The notes beneath the pieces are model-generated. The model was given only the letters and a program-made list of their open reading frames with translations. It was not told where the DNA came from and did not search any database. Below, piece after piece: positions 1-9,403 of a stretch of DNA of 64,000 nucleotides. This DNA is from an uncultured Clostridia bacterium (lineage in GTDB: Bacteria > Bacillota > Clostridia > UBA1381). A program made the position numbers and the translations under genes. The DNA lies in NCBI GenBank assembly GCA_947591315.1, contig CANQDD010000013.1, forward strand, positions 1 through 64,000. The letters run 5' to 3'. Within the stretch, counting starts at the first letter, position 1. Each line of letters starts with the position of its first letter.

Positions 1-158
1 TGCGTCGGCTCGTCTGCGGCTTCGTCGTAAGTCTCCTGCGGCGGCGTGTAAGCGTCGTCCTCCTCCGCATAGGTAAATGACGGAAGCATGGAAAACAGCA
101 TTGCCGCGCTTAAAACAAGAGACAGGAATTTTTTATGTCCGAATAGTGATTGCTTCAT
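1..158 (-). CDS. Secreted protein, N-terminal fragment
   Basis: The gene runs off the left edge of the window, so only its first 52 codons are visible. It starts MKQSLFGHKKFLSL with a basic N-terminus, a hydrophobic stretch (about residues 10-30) and an Ala-rich end near TYAEEDD, a classic Sec signal peptide. An acidic and proline-containing linker follows. The ATG is preceded by GGGAGG at good spacing. What the mature protein does cannot be told from this fragment. It is divergent from the protease gene to its right, with which it shares the intergenic region. Confidence 0.8.
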   Translation of the reverse strand, partial: MKQSLFGHKKFLSLVLSAAMLFSMLPSFTYAEEDDAYTPPQETYDEAADEPT

Positions 159-203
159 TGAACTTTTCCTCCCTTGAATTTAGTCGTACAAATATATATA
201 ATA

Positions 204-232
204 ATTATATCATATATGTTCAATATTTGCAA
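204..232 (-). promoter_or_regulatory. Sigma-A promoter of the left-edge secreted protein
   Basis: On the minus strand a -35 box TTGCAA (227-232) is separated by 17 bp from TATAAT (204-209). It lies about 45 bp upstream of the start codon of the partial gene. Confidence 0.75.
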
Positions 233-315
233 TAATTTCATCAATCGGTTATAAAATTTTAGTGAATTGCGACAAAAATCCGACTGAAAATTTTACGCAT
301 ATGCGTTCGGCGGCG

Positions 316-344
316 TTGACAAATCCGTTTCCGGAGTATATAAT
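316..344 (+). promoter_or_regulatory. Consensus sigma-A promoter of the S8 protease gene
   Basis: TTGACA (316-321), a 17-bp spacer and TATAAT (339-344) match the consensus perfectly. The start codon of the protease gene lies about 60 bp downstream. Confidence 0.85.
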
Positions 345-408
345 CATTTATAGGAAGATGTTTGCGGGCGGGTGAAACGTCCGCGTGATGATAGTTTTGA
401 GGTACGCC

Positions 409-2457
409 ATGAAGAAATTTGTTTCGTTGATTATCGCGCTATTTGTTTTTGTCGCGGACGGCGCTTTTTTTGTATGCTCCGCCGACAATGGCGCGGAATT
501 TGACGAAACGTCCGTGATTGTCGTGACAAAGCCGCAAAATACGCTGATACGTATGTTCCCGTCATCGCTGCGCTTTGCGGGAGTGAGCATCGTCAAGGCG
601 GAAAGTCTGGACGCTCCCGCGTCGGGCAACGTATCGTTATTCGGCTTTTTTAAGGGCGGCGAAGCGTATAAGCTCACGCTGTCCGAGCCGGGCAGGGAAA
701 ACGTTCTAAAAGCGGTCGAGAAGCTGTCCGCGCTGCCGCAGGTTGAGTTTGCCGAGCCGAATTACCTTTACAAGACGTCTGCTTACCCGAATGATTTGCA
801 GTACGAAAAACAGTACTCGCTGCAGAAGGTGAACGCGCCCGATGTGTGGGACTTGGATATAGACTGCTCGGACGTAAGCGTTGCCGTCATAGACACGGGA
901 GTTATGACGGAGCATCCCGACCTTGCCGATAATATATGGACAAACACGGGAGAGATAGCCGGAGACGGCGTTGACAACGATAAAAACGGCTACATTGACG
1001 ATGTGCACGGCTGGGATTTCGTTGATAACGACAATGATCCGACCGACGAATACGGACACGGAACGCACGTCGCGGGTATTGTCAGCGCCGTGACGAATAA
1101 CAGTCAGGGCATCGCGTCCGTCGCGCGTAACGCGAAAATCGTGCCGCTGAGAGCGGGAGATTCAAACGGGTACGTTTCTGCCGCGGCCGCGTATCGGGCA
1201 ATTCAATATGTGGCGAAAATGGGCTTTCAAATTGTAAATAACAGCTATGGCGACAAAACCGCACAGCTTTTGAAAAGGGCGATAGACGCGTGTCCGGACG
1301 CTCTTTTTGTGGCGTCCGCCTGCAATTACGGCAGCGATAACGACGAGGAACCGTACTATCCCGCGTCGCTGGACTGCGAGAATATAATAACGGTTGCCGC
1401 CACGGGCGAGGTCGATAATTTGTGGGGGGACTCGAATTACGGCGCGCAGAGTGTGGATATTGCCGCGCCGGGACAGCGCATATACAGCACATACGGCGCG
1501 AAGTCCAAAATATTGGGCTACGATACGCTGAGCGGCACGTCAATGGCTGCGCCTTTGGTTTCAAGCGCGGCGGCGGTCGTGAAGGCAAAGCATCCGTATA
1601 TGACGCCGCAGGATATTATTGCGAAGCTGATTTCGTCGTCGGACAAGTCGGAAGGTCTTACGGGAAAGGTTTTGTCGGGCGGTAGGCTTAACGCGTATGA
1701 GGCTGTGCGCCTTGACGCGCAGAATGTGACGGTTGAACCGTCCGCGTCGGTTCGCGCGGGTGAAACGGTTACGCTCCATGCGGCTGTTACGCCGTCCGAT
1801 ACGACCGATAAGGCGCAGTGGCAGTCGAGCGACGGCGGTACGGCTGAGGTTGAGGACGGTGTTGTGACGGGCGTTAAAGCGGGCAGCGCGACGGTAACGG
1901 TAACTTATGGAAGCGTCAGCGCGTCATGTGATGTGACGGTTCTTGAACCCACGCCTACCCCGACACCGACACCAACCCCAACGCCAACACCTACGCCTAC
2001 ACCGACACCCACACCGACACCAACCCCAACGCCCACACCGACACCCACGCCAACACCTACGCCAACACCCACGCCCACACCTACACCCACACCCACACCA
2101 ACCCCCACACCAACCCCAACTCCAACACCTACTCCAACGGCGGAACCGACACCGACAGCCGCAGCGTTCCCGATGTCGGTAAGGTACGACAAATCAATCG
2201 GCAGACTGCTTATCAGCAGAAGCGCACTCACAGATGCGAGAGAAGCGTCGGTTATAAAAGCCGCGTATACGGAGAACGGAAAATTGAGCGGGGTAGAGAT
2301 ATATCATATCGGTTTTGACGGCAATTCGCGCGAGACGGCGCTTGAAATAAGCTTGAGCCGCACCGACAGAGTGTTTGTGTGGGGCGATTCCCCGACCGAC
2401 GGCGGAATACCGATGCTGCCGCTGTCAGGTGTGTTTACGCTCGGTGATTTTCAGTAA
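409..2457 (+). CDS. Secreted subtilisin-like serine protease (S8) with Pro-Thr linker
   Basis: Extracellular endopeptidase of family S8. I start it at the ATG at 409 because TTTTGAGG lies 6 bp upstream; an in-frame GTG/ATG at 385/388 has no ribosome site. A signal peptide (about residues 1-25) is followed by an I9-like propeptide region and the catalytic domain (about 140-430). Catalytic residues, numbered from 409, are Asp162 (VIDTGV), His217 (YGHGTHVAG) and Ser378 (LSGTSMAAP), with Asn306 as likely oxyanion residue. A Ca-binding-type GDGVDNDKNGYIDD stretch sits between Asp and His. A Big_2-like Ig domain (about 430-510), 32 Pro-Thr dipeptides and a C-terminal domain follow. That C-terminal domain (motif AAYTENGKL, then FVWGD) resembles segments in the neighbouring GH115 protein. 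Confidence 0.92.
   Translation: MKKFVSLIIALFVFVADGAFFVCSADNGAEFDETSVIVVTKPQNTLIRMFPSSLRFAGVSIVKAESLDAPASGNVSLFGFFKGGEAYKLTLSEPGRENVLKAVEKLSALPQVEFAEPNYLYKTSAYPNDLQYEKQYSLQKVNAPDVWDLDIDCSDVSVAVIDTGVMTEHPDLADNIWTNTGEIAGDGVDNDKNGYIDDVHGWDFVDNDNDPTDEYGHGTHVAGIVSAVTNNSQGIASVARNAKIVPLRAGDSNGYVSAAAAYRAIQYVAKMGFQIVNNSYGDKTAQLLKRAIDACPDALFVASACNYGSDNDEEPYYPASLDCENIITVAATGEVDNLWGDSNYGAQSVDIAAPGQRIYSTYGAKSKILGYDTLSGTSMAAPLVSSAAAVVKAKHPYMTPQDIIAKLISSSDKSEGLTGKVLSGGRLNAYEAVRLDAQNVTVEPSASVRAGETVTLHAAVTPSDTTDKAQWQSSDGGTAEVEDGVVTGVKAGSATVTVTYGSVSASCDVTVLEPTPTPTPTPTPTPTPTPTPTPTPTPTPTPTPTPTPTPTPTPTPTPTPTPTPTPTPTPTPTPTPTAEPTPTAAAFPMSVRYDKSIGRLLISRSALTDAREASVIKAAYTENGKLSGVEIYHIGFDGNSRETALEISLSRTDRVFVWGDSPTDGGIPMLPLSGVFTLGDFQ
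1948..2139 (+). repeat. Pro-Thr dipeptide repeat tract (32 units)
   Basis: A CCN-ACN hexanucleotide repeat of about 192 bp encodes 32 Pro-Thr dipeptides between the Ig-like domain and the C-terminal domain of the protease. Third positions vary, so the tract is not a perfect DNA repeat, but it could still change length by recombination. Pro-Thr linkers are typical of extracellular or wall-spanning enzymes. Confidence 0.95.
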
Positions 2458-2593
2458 ATACTATGTGAAAAGGTGCTTGACGCGGTAATGGTTACAGTTC
2501 TTCCGGGTATTTGATATTCGTGGTTTTGCCCTCTGGGACAGAAAAGGGACTGATGATATTTTTAAGAATGTTATATACAAATTCAAGAATTTA

Positions 2594-2622
2594 TTGTATA
2601 TAAGTGCTTATTATCGTATGAT
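2594..2622 (+). promoter_or_regulatory. Sigma-A promoter of the GH115 gene
   Basis: TTGTAT (2594-2599), 17 bp, TATGAT (2617-2622), about 60 bp upstream of the start codon. The rest of the 2458-2671 gap shows no gene. Confidence 0.6.
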
Positions 2623-2680
2623 ATACTTATATAAAATGCAGTATTGTAATAAGGACTGAGCAAAAGAAAGGATGAACAAT

Positions 2681-5600
2681 ATGAAAGGCAGAATTAAAAA
2701 AATTGCGGGTCTGGCGTTGTCGGCTGTAATGCTGACCGCGGCGTTACCGGCGGCTGTAATGGCGGATGAGAGTTCACCCGCGGCGGTGTCGGGCTATGTC
2801 TCGACCGAAGCGGCGGTGGGGAGCGTTGCGCTTGTGAACGCAGACAAAACGCCGGTGATACATATTGACGAGAGCGACTACGCCGGAGTTATCCGCGCGG
2901 CGGGCGACCTTGTAAACGATATTGAAACTGTCACGGACAAAAAGCCGACTGTGAAAACAGACGATATTACCGTCCCCGCATCGCCGGGAGGCTCGGGAAT
3001 AGGCGAAACCGAGGACGGCATGACGGTCACATTCGACTCTCCCGTTGACGCGGATGCGGACTGCTATATCGCGGCGTACAACGCGGATAAATCGCTTGCG
3101 GGAGTAATAAAGGCGGTCGGCGGAATTACTTCCGATAACGTGAATACCGGCTACCGATTTGATAAAAAGCTCACAAAACCGGCGGGCGGAGAGCTTAAGG
3201 CGTTTGTATGGAAGGATATGGAGCCGCTTACCGGCGTTTTGGGACCGGTCGTTACAAGAACGGCTGATCTGAGCGGCGCGGACGTTGTGATAGGCACTCT
3301 CGGCAAGAGCGATACTATAGACGCTCTCGCGGCAAGCGGCAAGCTCGACGTTTCCGAAATAGAGGGAAAATGGGAAGCGTTCACTGTTCAGAACGTCGAT
3401 GATACCGTGGTTATCGCCGGCTCGGACAAGCGCGGCACCATTTACGGAATTTACGACTTATCCGAAAAAATAGGCGTGTCGCCGTGGTATTTCTGGGCTG
3501 ACACGGTTATCGGTCACGCAGACTCGCTTTATGTAAACCTCGCTGACGGCGGCTACACCGAGGGTGAACCGTCGGTCAAGTACAGAGGTATATTCTTAAA
3601 CGACGAGTTCAATATGTCGGAGTGGTCGAAGTCGATGGGCGACACGGGCGCTAATATGAACAACGCGACGTATGAGAAGATTTTCGAGCTTTTGTTAAGA
3701 CTTAAAGCAAACTATCTCTGGCCCGCGATGCACACGTATTCGACGGCGTTCAACAACACCGAGCACAACGCGGAGCTTGCGGATGAATACGGCATAGTTA
3801 TGGGTTCGTCGCACGCCGAGCCGATACTGAGAAACAATCTCGGCGAGCTGTATAATTTCCAGCAGGCATGGACAGCGGTGCACCCCGATAAAACTCTCTA
3901 CATAAACGAAAAGGACGACGCGGGCAGAAGTGTTGCTTGGATGTGGACGGACAAGGACGGCAGCGGAAACGCGGTCGATAACAAAGAATTTATTTCCGAC
4001 TACTGGAGAGAGCGCGCAAAGGAGAACAAAGACTACGAGAACACCTACACTCTCGGTATGCGCGGCGTTCACGACGGAAGATTCAATACGAATATGAACC
4101 AGGCGACCGCGATGAACGAGATAATCGAGGCGCAGACCAAGATACTCACGGAAGAAGTCGCGGTGGACGGCAAGGATATTTCCGACGTTCCGCAGGTATT
4201 CATTCCGTATAAGGAAATACTTGATTTGTACAACCAGGGCATTAAAAACTCAATTCCCGATTACGTCACGCTTATGTGGACGGATGATAACTTCGGATAT
4301 ATCCGTCAGCTCCCGACAGAGGACGAGGCGAAGCGCAGCGGCGGCGCGGGTATTTACTACCACCTGTCATATCACGGCAGACCGACGAGCTATCTGTGGC
4401 TCGGCACGACGCAGCCGGGTCTTATCCGCGAGGAAATGACAAAGGCGTACGATATGGACGCGAGGGAAATTTGGGTAGCGAACGTTGGCGACTTGAAGCC
4501 GGCTGAAACGGAAATCGAATACTTCCTCGATTTGGCGCGCGATATTGACACGGTGAGAAACGACGATATAGCTGACAGACTCGCCGAAAACACGAAGCGC
4601 GACTTCGGCTTCGATGACGCGAAGGCGGCTGAGTACGCAGATATAAAGCTCGGCTATTACGAGCTTGCGAACTCCAGACGACCCGAGCATATGGTACAGG
4701 GCGTATGGTCGCTGACGGAATACGGCGACGAGGGACAGACCGTGCTTGACAAGTACGCGGCGCTTGAAAAACGCGCGCAGGCGCTATATGACGGACTAAG
4801 CGAAGATAAAAAGCCGTCGCTTTACGAGCTTTTGCTATATCCCATAAAAGGCGCGCACAGCATGGCTGAGAAATACGTATACGCGGACAAGGCGAAGTAT
4901 TACGCCGACAACGGCTACGGTGCGGCGGCGAACAAGTACGCGGCTCTCTCCGACGCAGCGGACGACAGCATTGACACGGCTACGGTTGTGTATACGTCAA
5001 TGCTCGGCGGCAAATGGGATAAGATGATGAATCCGCGTCAGACGAAATTGGCAGGCTCGTTCGGCGGCCCTATCTCGGGCAAGCTCTCAAATCCCACGGT
5101 TTCAACAGTTCCGTATACGACTATGACGATCGTTCCCGAAGGCGGCGCGGACGCGCTGACGTTTAGCGGAGTTGATCTGAGTGCGAAGTTTATCGACATA
5201 ATAAACAGCGGCTCCGGCTCGTTTGAATGGCAGGCATCGTCAGACGTTGAGTGGATAAAATTCAACAAAACAAGCGGCACGGTTGCCGACAATGACAGGA
5301 TCTATGTCGGTATCGACAAAACGAAGGTTTCCGGTACAGATCAGGGCAATATAATTATCGAGCGCATGATAAACGGCATGGCTGCCGATACGTATACAAT
5401 CCCTGTGACTGTAAATCTCACCGAGGCGGAGCAGACCGACAAGGCTGTTTACTATGAGGGCGACGGCGTTGTTTCGATAGAAGCCGAGCATTTTACGAAC
5501 AGCGTGAAGAACGGCGATTACGAATGGAAGGTTGAAAACGACTTCGGCAGAAGCGGCTCGAGCGTTAAGGCGTACCCGAACCGCGCGGCGAAGGTGGCAA

Positions 5601-7522
5601 CACCGAATAAGGAAAACAGCGCGTATCTCGAATATGAAGTATACTTCACGTCGTCCGGCACGTTCCCGATAGACGTATATAGAATGCCGACGATAAACGA
5701 GCTGTCGGGCGCGACGCTCAGATGCAGGATAGGCGTTGACGACGGTACTCCCGTACAGTTTAACGGCAATACGAAAACGACCGACAATTCCACCGGCGCG
5801 GACGCGTGGGGTAAGGGCGTGCTGATGAACGCGAACGTGATTTCGGGCAGCATTACAGTTTCGGAGCCGGGTATGCACACAATAAGACTGTATAACGAGG
5901 ATCCCGGTGTGGTTGTGGATAAGTTTGTAATTTACACGGGTGAAAAGAAAGCGTCATACTACGGCGCGCCGGAGAGCTACAACACGGAATACAACAATGC
6001 CGAAGCAGCTATGCCGGAAGCAACAGCTCCGGCGGAGGAACAGACGGGCAATATTACTGCTCTGTTCAGTCCCGAATTTCTGATATTGGGTACGGCTCCG
6101 TATAACGAAAATACATTGGGCGTACAGGTCATAAAAGCGGCGGAACTGACGGGAGATACCTACACGTTTGTACTCGCGTCCTATGACGAAAACGGCAATA
6201 TGATTGACGCAACATATGTACCGCATATTATGGGAAACGATGAAACGGACGTTATTACGGCAGAATGCCCGATGCCGTCGACGGAGGGCGCGTCGGATAT
6301 GCAGATAATGCTGCTTAAGGGAGACGTTTCCGTTAGCCACGAAAACAACAGCTATGAAGCGGTCGCTCCGGCGTTGAATATCAGTCTTACCGATATATCT
6401 CCCGCGGCTTCGTACGATAACGGATACATATATCCCGCGACAAGAATGAACGACTATATCGGCAAGGAATCGGTATGTGCGGTCGAGGACACGGACGGCG
6501 CGATAAAATATATCCGTCAGAACACGGTCGGAGAGGACACGTATAAACAGATACCGTTTAACGGCGAGGGCAGGCACACTCTGAAAATCAAGGTTTCGGG
6601 TGAGGATGGAATGATTACCGAAACATTCAATACAGTGGTGAATATTCAGCCCGATATCGACCCGACAACAGCGGAGCTGTATAACTGGGACTTCTCAGAC
6701 GACCAAACCGGCACGGGCGCGAATGTTCCCGTACTCGGCGGCAACGCGGTTTATGACGCGGCTAATAAAGCGGTAAAACTGACGCCGACGGCTGAGGCGG
6801 GTGGAAATCTCGCGGTTGATTTCGACGAGCCGGTAACGATGTGTCAGGGAGAGAAGATAACTGTCGTTACAGAAATAGCATACGGCAAGCTAAACGGAAA
6901 ATATACCGACTACACAATAAGCGATTCAAACGGGAATAAGCTGTTATACTCGCACATAACCGCGTACAACTCCGGCTCGCAGCTTATTCAGCTCGGCGGC
7001 AGTACCGTATTTGAAGCCACTTCATCGCTGCCCCCCGCAATCGCAAGAGAAAATAACGCTTTAACGGCGGGATATACCACCTACATCACGACGATAGATT
7101 GTTCAAGCGGCGAGATAACGCTCGTGCTGAGCAGCGCAAAGGGTACGGCAACCTACACGGCAAAGCTGCCAGAGGAAACATCATACGACATTAAAAACGT
7201 GACCGTTTCAACCAATTATGACAACGCGGGAAGAACGTGCTATGTTGACGACATTTCGGTTACAAAGTCAAAAGCGGCGGCATACACGATAACGTTCATA
7301 CCTGTTGACGCTGACGGAAGCGCGGTCGAAAACGCGGAGGTTACCGTTACAGACGGTTTATCGGGCGCGGTAATTTCCCCCGAATCCGACGGAACGTATA
7401 AGCTCTGCGACGGTGTATACGCTTATACCGTGGCGAGCGGAGATAAAACGGTCAACGGAGTATTTGAGCTTTCACCGGCGACTGAGTCAACGACTGTTAA
7501 AATAAACATAGACGGCGAATAA
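2681..7522 (+). CDS. Secreted GH115 glycoside hydrolase (xylan alpha-1,2-glucuronidase family), multidomain
   Basis: GH115 enzymes remove (4-O-methyl)glucuronic acid from xylan. The ATG at 2681 has GAAAGG about 9 bp upstream; the ATG at 2672 overlaps that site, so I prefer 2681 (1,613 residues). Signal peptide about 1-28. The N-terminal GH115 domain (from about 55) is interrupted at about residues 97-195 by an extra segment. The catalytic barrel is at about 300-650, with YRGIFLNDEFN, NYLWPAMH and TLMWTDDNFGY. A beta-sandwich follows (about 800-925), then the GH115 C-terminal domain (about 930-1105, starting SIEAEHF). Four more accessory regions occupy about 1125-1613, including a lamin-G-like carbohydrate-binding region (about 1330-1525) and a terminal transthyretin-like fold. 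The family assignment is firm; the substrate is inferred. Confidence 0.9.
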   Translation: MKGRIKKIAGLALSAVMLTAALPAAVMADESSPAAVSGYVSTEAAVGSVALVNADKTPVIHIDESDYAGVIRAAGDLVNDIETVTDKKPTVKTDDITVPASPGGSGIGETEDGMTVTFDSPVDADADCYIAAYNADKSLAGVIKAVGGITSDNVNTGYRFDKKLTKPAGGELKAFVWKDMEPLTGVLGPVVTRTADLSGADVVIGTLGKSDTIDALAASGKLDVSEIEGKWEAFTVQNVDDTVVIAGSDKRGTIYGIYDLSEKIGVSPWYFWADTVIGHADSLYVNLADGGYTEGEPSVKYRGIFLNDEFNMSEWSKSMGDTGANMNNATYEKIFELLLRLKANYLWPAMHTYSTAFNNTEHNAELADEYGIVMGSSHAEPILRNNLGELYNFQQAWTAVHPDKTLYINEKDDAGRSVAWMWTDKDGSGNAVDNKEFISDYWRERAKENKDYENTYTLGMRGVHDGRFNTNMNQATAMNEIIEAQTKILTEEVAVDGKDISDVPQVFIPYKEILDLYNQGIKNSIPDYVTLMWTDDNFGYIRQLPTEDEAKRSGGAGIYYHLSYHGRPTSYLWLGTTQPGLIREEMTKAYDMDAREIWVANVGDLKPAETEIEYFLDLARDIDTVRNDDIADRLAENTKRDFGFDDAKAAEYADIKLGYYELANSRRPEHMVQGVWSLTEYGDEGQTVLDKYAALEKRAQALYDGLSEDKKPSLYELLLYPIKGAHSMAEKYVYADKAKYYADNGYGAAANKYAALSDAADDSIDTATVVYTSMLGGKWDKMMNPRQTKLAGSFGGPISGKLSNPTVSTVPYTTMTIVPEGGADALTFSGVDLSAKFIDIINSGSGSFEWQASSDVEWIKFNKTSGTVADNDRIYVGIDKTKVSGTDQGNIIIERMINGMAADTYTIPVTVNLTEAEQTDKAVYYEGDGVVSIEAEHFTNSVKNGDYEWKVENDFGRSGSSVKAYPNRAAKVATPNKENSAYLEYEVYFTSSGTFPIDVYRMPTINELSGATLRCRIGVDDGTPVQFNGNTKTTDNSTGADAWGKGVLMNANVISGSITVSEPGMHTIRLYNEDPGVVVDKFVIYTGEKKASYYGAPESYNTEYNNAEAAMPEATAPAEEQTGNITALFSPEFLILGTAPYNENTLGVQVIKAAELTGDTYTFVLASYDENGNMIDATYVPHIMGNDETDVITAECPMPSTEGASDMQIMLLKGDVSVSHENNSYEAVAPALNISLTDISPAASYDNGYIYPATRMNDYIGKESVCAVEDTDGAIKYIRQNTVGEDTYKQIPFNGEGRHTLKIKVSGEDGMITETFNTVVNIQPDIDPTTAELYNWDFSDDQTGTGANVPVLGGNAVYDAANKAVKLTPTAEAGGNLAVDFDEPVTMCQGEKITVVTEIAYGKLNGKYTDYTISDSNGNKLLYSHITAYNSGSQLIQLGGSTVFEATSSLPPAIARENNALTAGYTTYITTIDCSSGEITLVLSSAKGTATYTAKLPEETSYDIKNVTVSTNYDNAGRTCYVDDISVTKSKAAAYTITFIPVDADGSAVENAEVTVTDGLSGAVISPESDGTYKLCDGVYAYTVASGDKTVNGVFELSPATESTTVKINIDGE

Positions 7523-7564
7523 GAGCCGATCGATATTCCATTAGGAATCTTGAATAAGCATATA

Positions 7565-7598
7565 AGCAAAAAATCCCCGAAACCGGGGATTTTTGCTT
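7565..7598. terminator. Bidirectional terminator between GH115 gene and AraC remnant
   Basis: A stem made of AAAAATCCCCG and its complement around an AAA loop, with A and T runs on both sides, lies between the two convergent genes and overlaps the AraC remnant's stop codon. Confidence 0.85.
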
Positions 7599-7869
7599 AT
7601 TCATCGGAAGAAGCCGAAGAGTTCGCGCGTCTTACGGCAGATGGTGATATACCGTGTATTTTTTTGAATACAAGACAAAAATTTGATTTGCTCATATGCA
7701 CATAATCGCTTATAAAATCAAGAGATATGTTTTCTGCGGAATTGAGATTTATATATCGCAGCGCGTTCATAACGGGCATTTCATTTTTCTTTATTTCGGC
7801 TTCAAGCTTGCTTACAGAGTGCTCGCGTATTTCGCGGGTGATGAGATATATAAGCTCCGCAAGGTGCAT
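7597..7869 (-). pseudogene. AraC-type HTH remnant
   Basis: A 90-residue reading frame matches only part of the AraC/XylS DNA-binding domain. NISLDFISDYVHMS and FKKIHGISPSAVRR are the recognisable helix-turn-helix pieces. A full domain has two helix-turn-helix motifs; here the start of the first appears joined to the end of the second, and no effector-binding domain precedes it. Upstream the frame runs open into a terminator hairpin without a good ribosome binding site. I read it as the decayed end of a regulator, perhaps once linked to the adjacent glycan genes. A short functional protein cannot be excluded. Confidence 0.5.
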
Positions 7870-7908
7870 ACGTATGAGCGGTATTTGAATATGACAAGGT
7901 GAAAAACT

Positions 7909-7945
7909 GAAAAGGCGCTGTCCCCTTTATGAGGATAGCGCCTTT
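7909..7945 (-). terminator. Terminator downstream of the EFR1-tfoX pair
   Basis: AAAAGGCGCT pairs with AGCGCCTTTT across a loop of about 16 nt. It lies downstream of the minus-strand TfoX-domain gene. The remaining gap, 7946-8112, shows no gene, RNA or repeat that I can recognise. Confidence 0.65.
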
Positions 7946-8112
7946 TATGTCTTTCCCATGTGCATAAATGCGGGAACAGTATGATAGATATGATCAACGC
8001 CGAAATGGTATGCTGATTACGTTCGTATAAGAATGAAAGCCGTGAGGGTGTGACAAGCATTTGAAGCTTTATTTTATGTTCTTTTGAAAGAGAAAATGCC
8101 GTATTTCGATAG

Positions 8113-8433
8113 TCATGCCCGCCTTTTCCGCTTCGGTGCGGGAAGCTCCGGCTCCATAGCCTCAAACAATCCGGTCAAATACTCCCTGCTGTCAACATTG
8201 TGCACAAGGAGCATTTCCTTTGCTCCTTCGTAGGGCAGCGTGTATTCCGCTTCCGGCATATAGCGCGCCGCCGCTTTTACAGGCTTGACAAGCAGACGGT
8301 CGTCATATATGCCGCCGACGATTTTGCACTTGTAATACAAAACGTACTCGCCCATCATTGTCCGATAAGTAATATCCTCCAAGTCTGATAGCTGCTCCAA
8401 AATATACTCCAAATATTCTTTGCTCGACGCCAT
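8113..8433 (-). CDS. TfoX/Sxy N-terminal domain protein
   Basis: A 106-residue protein of the TfoX_N family. The N-terminal part (MASSKEYLEYILEQL, then TYRTMMGEYVLYY and GIYDDRLLVKP) is the conserved core of the family, whose members are linked in proteobacteria to competence regulation; in Firmicutes the single-domain form has no settled role. The ATG at 8433 is preceded by GGAGGTGA, which decides against the longer in-frame start at 8481. It begins 41 bp after the end of the flavodoxin/ferredoxin gene and is probably co-transcribed with it. Confidence 0.85.
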   Translation of the reverse strand: MASSKEYLEYILEQLSDLEDITYRTMMGEYVLYYKCKIVGGIYDDRLLVKPVKAAARYMPEAEYTLPYEGAKEMLLVHNVDSREYLTGLFEAMEPELPAPKRKRRA

Positions 8434-8474
8434 AAAATCACCTCCAAACGTAACTGTTCCCCGTTTACTTTTGC

Positions 8475-9233
8475 CTAACAATATTTTTCATACCGACACT
8501 GCTCCACAACCTCGTCACCCAAAAGCGTGATCGCTTTTTGCGGGCAGAGGCTTATACAGCGGTAACACATAGTACACCTGCCGCCCGCGGCCGCGCGATT
8601 GTTTTTGACGGAAATATTTTTCATCGGGCAGAGCGACACGCAAAGTTCGCAGCCTGTGCAGCCGTCGCTTATTTTCAGCTTATCGGTGTAGCCTGCCGTC
8701 TTTTTGTAAAACCAAAGCCTCTGCCCGAAAAGACCTGCCATGTGAGCAATCTGCGTTATACCTTCCTTGGGATATTTCCCACGCTTGATTTGCTCCGCTA
8801 TACACTCAATTTTTTTATCGGCTTGCCTGATTATTTCCCGATTTTGCTCACTACTCTTTTTCAGCAACTTGCTGTCGCAGACGGAATCCGGCATTTTAAT
8901 ATGCACGCCGCCCAGAATTTTTGCGCCGTACTTTTTGAAAAGCCGCGCCGCACAGCCCGCGCCGTCGCCACTGAAGGCGCCCATTGTGGCAACGCACAGT
9001 ATTTTCTTGTTTTTCCAAAGAGAGCAGTTCTCCCTGATAAAGTCCCTGACCATGTACGGCGCGTTTGAAAATTGCGTCGGATAACCGAATATGATGGTGT
9101 CGTTGTTTTTTATTTGCTCTATAACGTCCGCGCTTTCCAGTGGTACGATTGCCGCGGTCTTGTCCAGCAGCCCGACTATTTTTTCAACGCAATGCTTTGT
9201 GTTCCCCGTTCCGCTTAGATATATTCCAATCAT
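8475..9233 (-). CDS. EFR1-type flavodoxin/ferredoxin fusion protein
   Basis: A 252-residue electron-transfer protein. Residues about 1-150 form a flavodoxin-like domain (GIYLSGTGNTKHCVEKI, the FMN phosphate loop). About 190-245 carry two [4Fe-4S] motifs, CTGCELCVSLCP and CTMCYRCISLCP. This is the EFR1 architecture common in anaerobic Firmicutes. The partner and the reaction are not known from sequence. It is the first gene of a two-gene minus-strand unit with the TfoX-domain gene. Confidence 0.9.
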   Translation of the reverse strand: MIGIYLSGTGNTKHCVEKIVGLLDKTAAIVPLESADVIEQIKNNDTIIFGYPTQFSNAPYMVRDFIRENCSLWKNKKILCVATMGAFSGDGAGCAARLFKKYGAKILGGVHIKMPDSVCDSKLLKKSSEQNREIIRQADKKIECIAEQIKRGKYPKEGITQIAHMAGLFGQRLWFYKKTAGYTDKLKISDGCTGCELCVSLCPMKNISVKNNRAAAGGRCTMCYRCISLCPQKAITLLGDEVVEQCRYEKYC

Positions 9234-9279
9234 TTTTCTCCCCGATAAAGACTGATTTTCTCTGCTTGATTATAAAATA

Positions 9280-9308
9280 ATTATATCATAAACCGCCGGC
9301 TTTTTCAA
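9280..9308 (-). promoter_or_regulatory. Sigma-A promoter of the EFR1 gene
   Basis: On the minus strand TTGAAA (9303-9308), 17 bp, TATAAT (9280-9285), about 45 bp upstream of the start codon. Confidence 0.75.
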
Positions 9309-9338
9309 TCCGTTTTTCGTAAAGTAAAAATCGAAAAC

Positions 9339-9376
9339 TCAAAAGAGCCGACCGTTCTATAAAACCGGTCGGTTCT
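9339..9376 (-). terminator. Terminator of the restriction-modification operon
   Basis: A GC-rich stem (GAGCCGACCG and its near complement) ends in a T-run on the minus strand. It follows the stop of the restriction endonuclease gene by about 30 bp. Confidence 0.8.
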
Positions 9377-9403
9377 TGTATAAATGCACATCAATTTTGC
9401 TGT

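Noticed and set aside
1905-2231. Minus-strand frame coding a Val-Gly repeat
   Set aside because: It is the complement of the Pro-Thr tract in the protease gene and has no other gene features.
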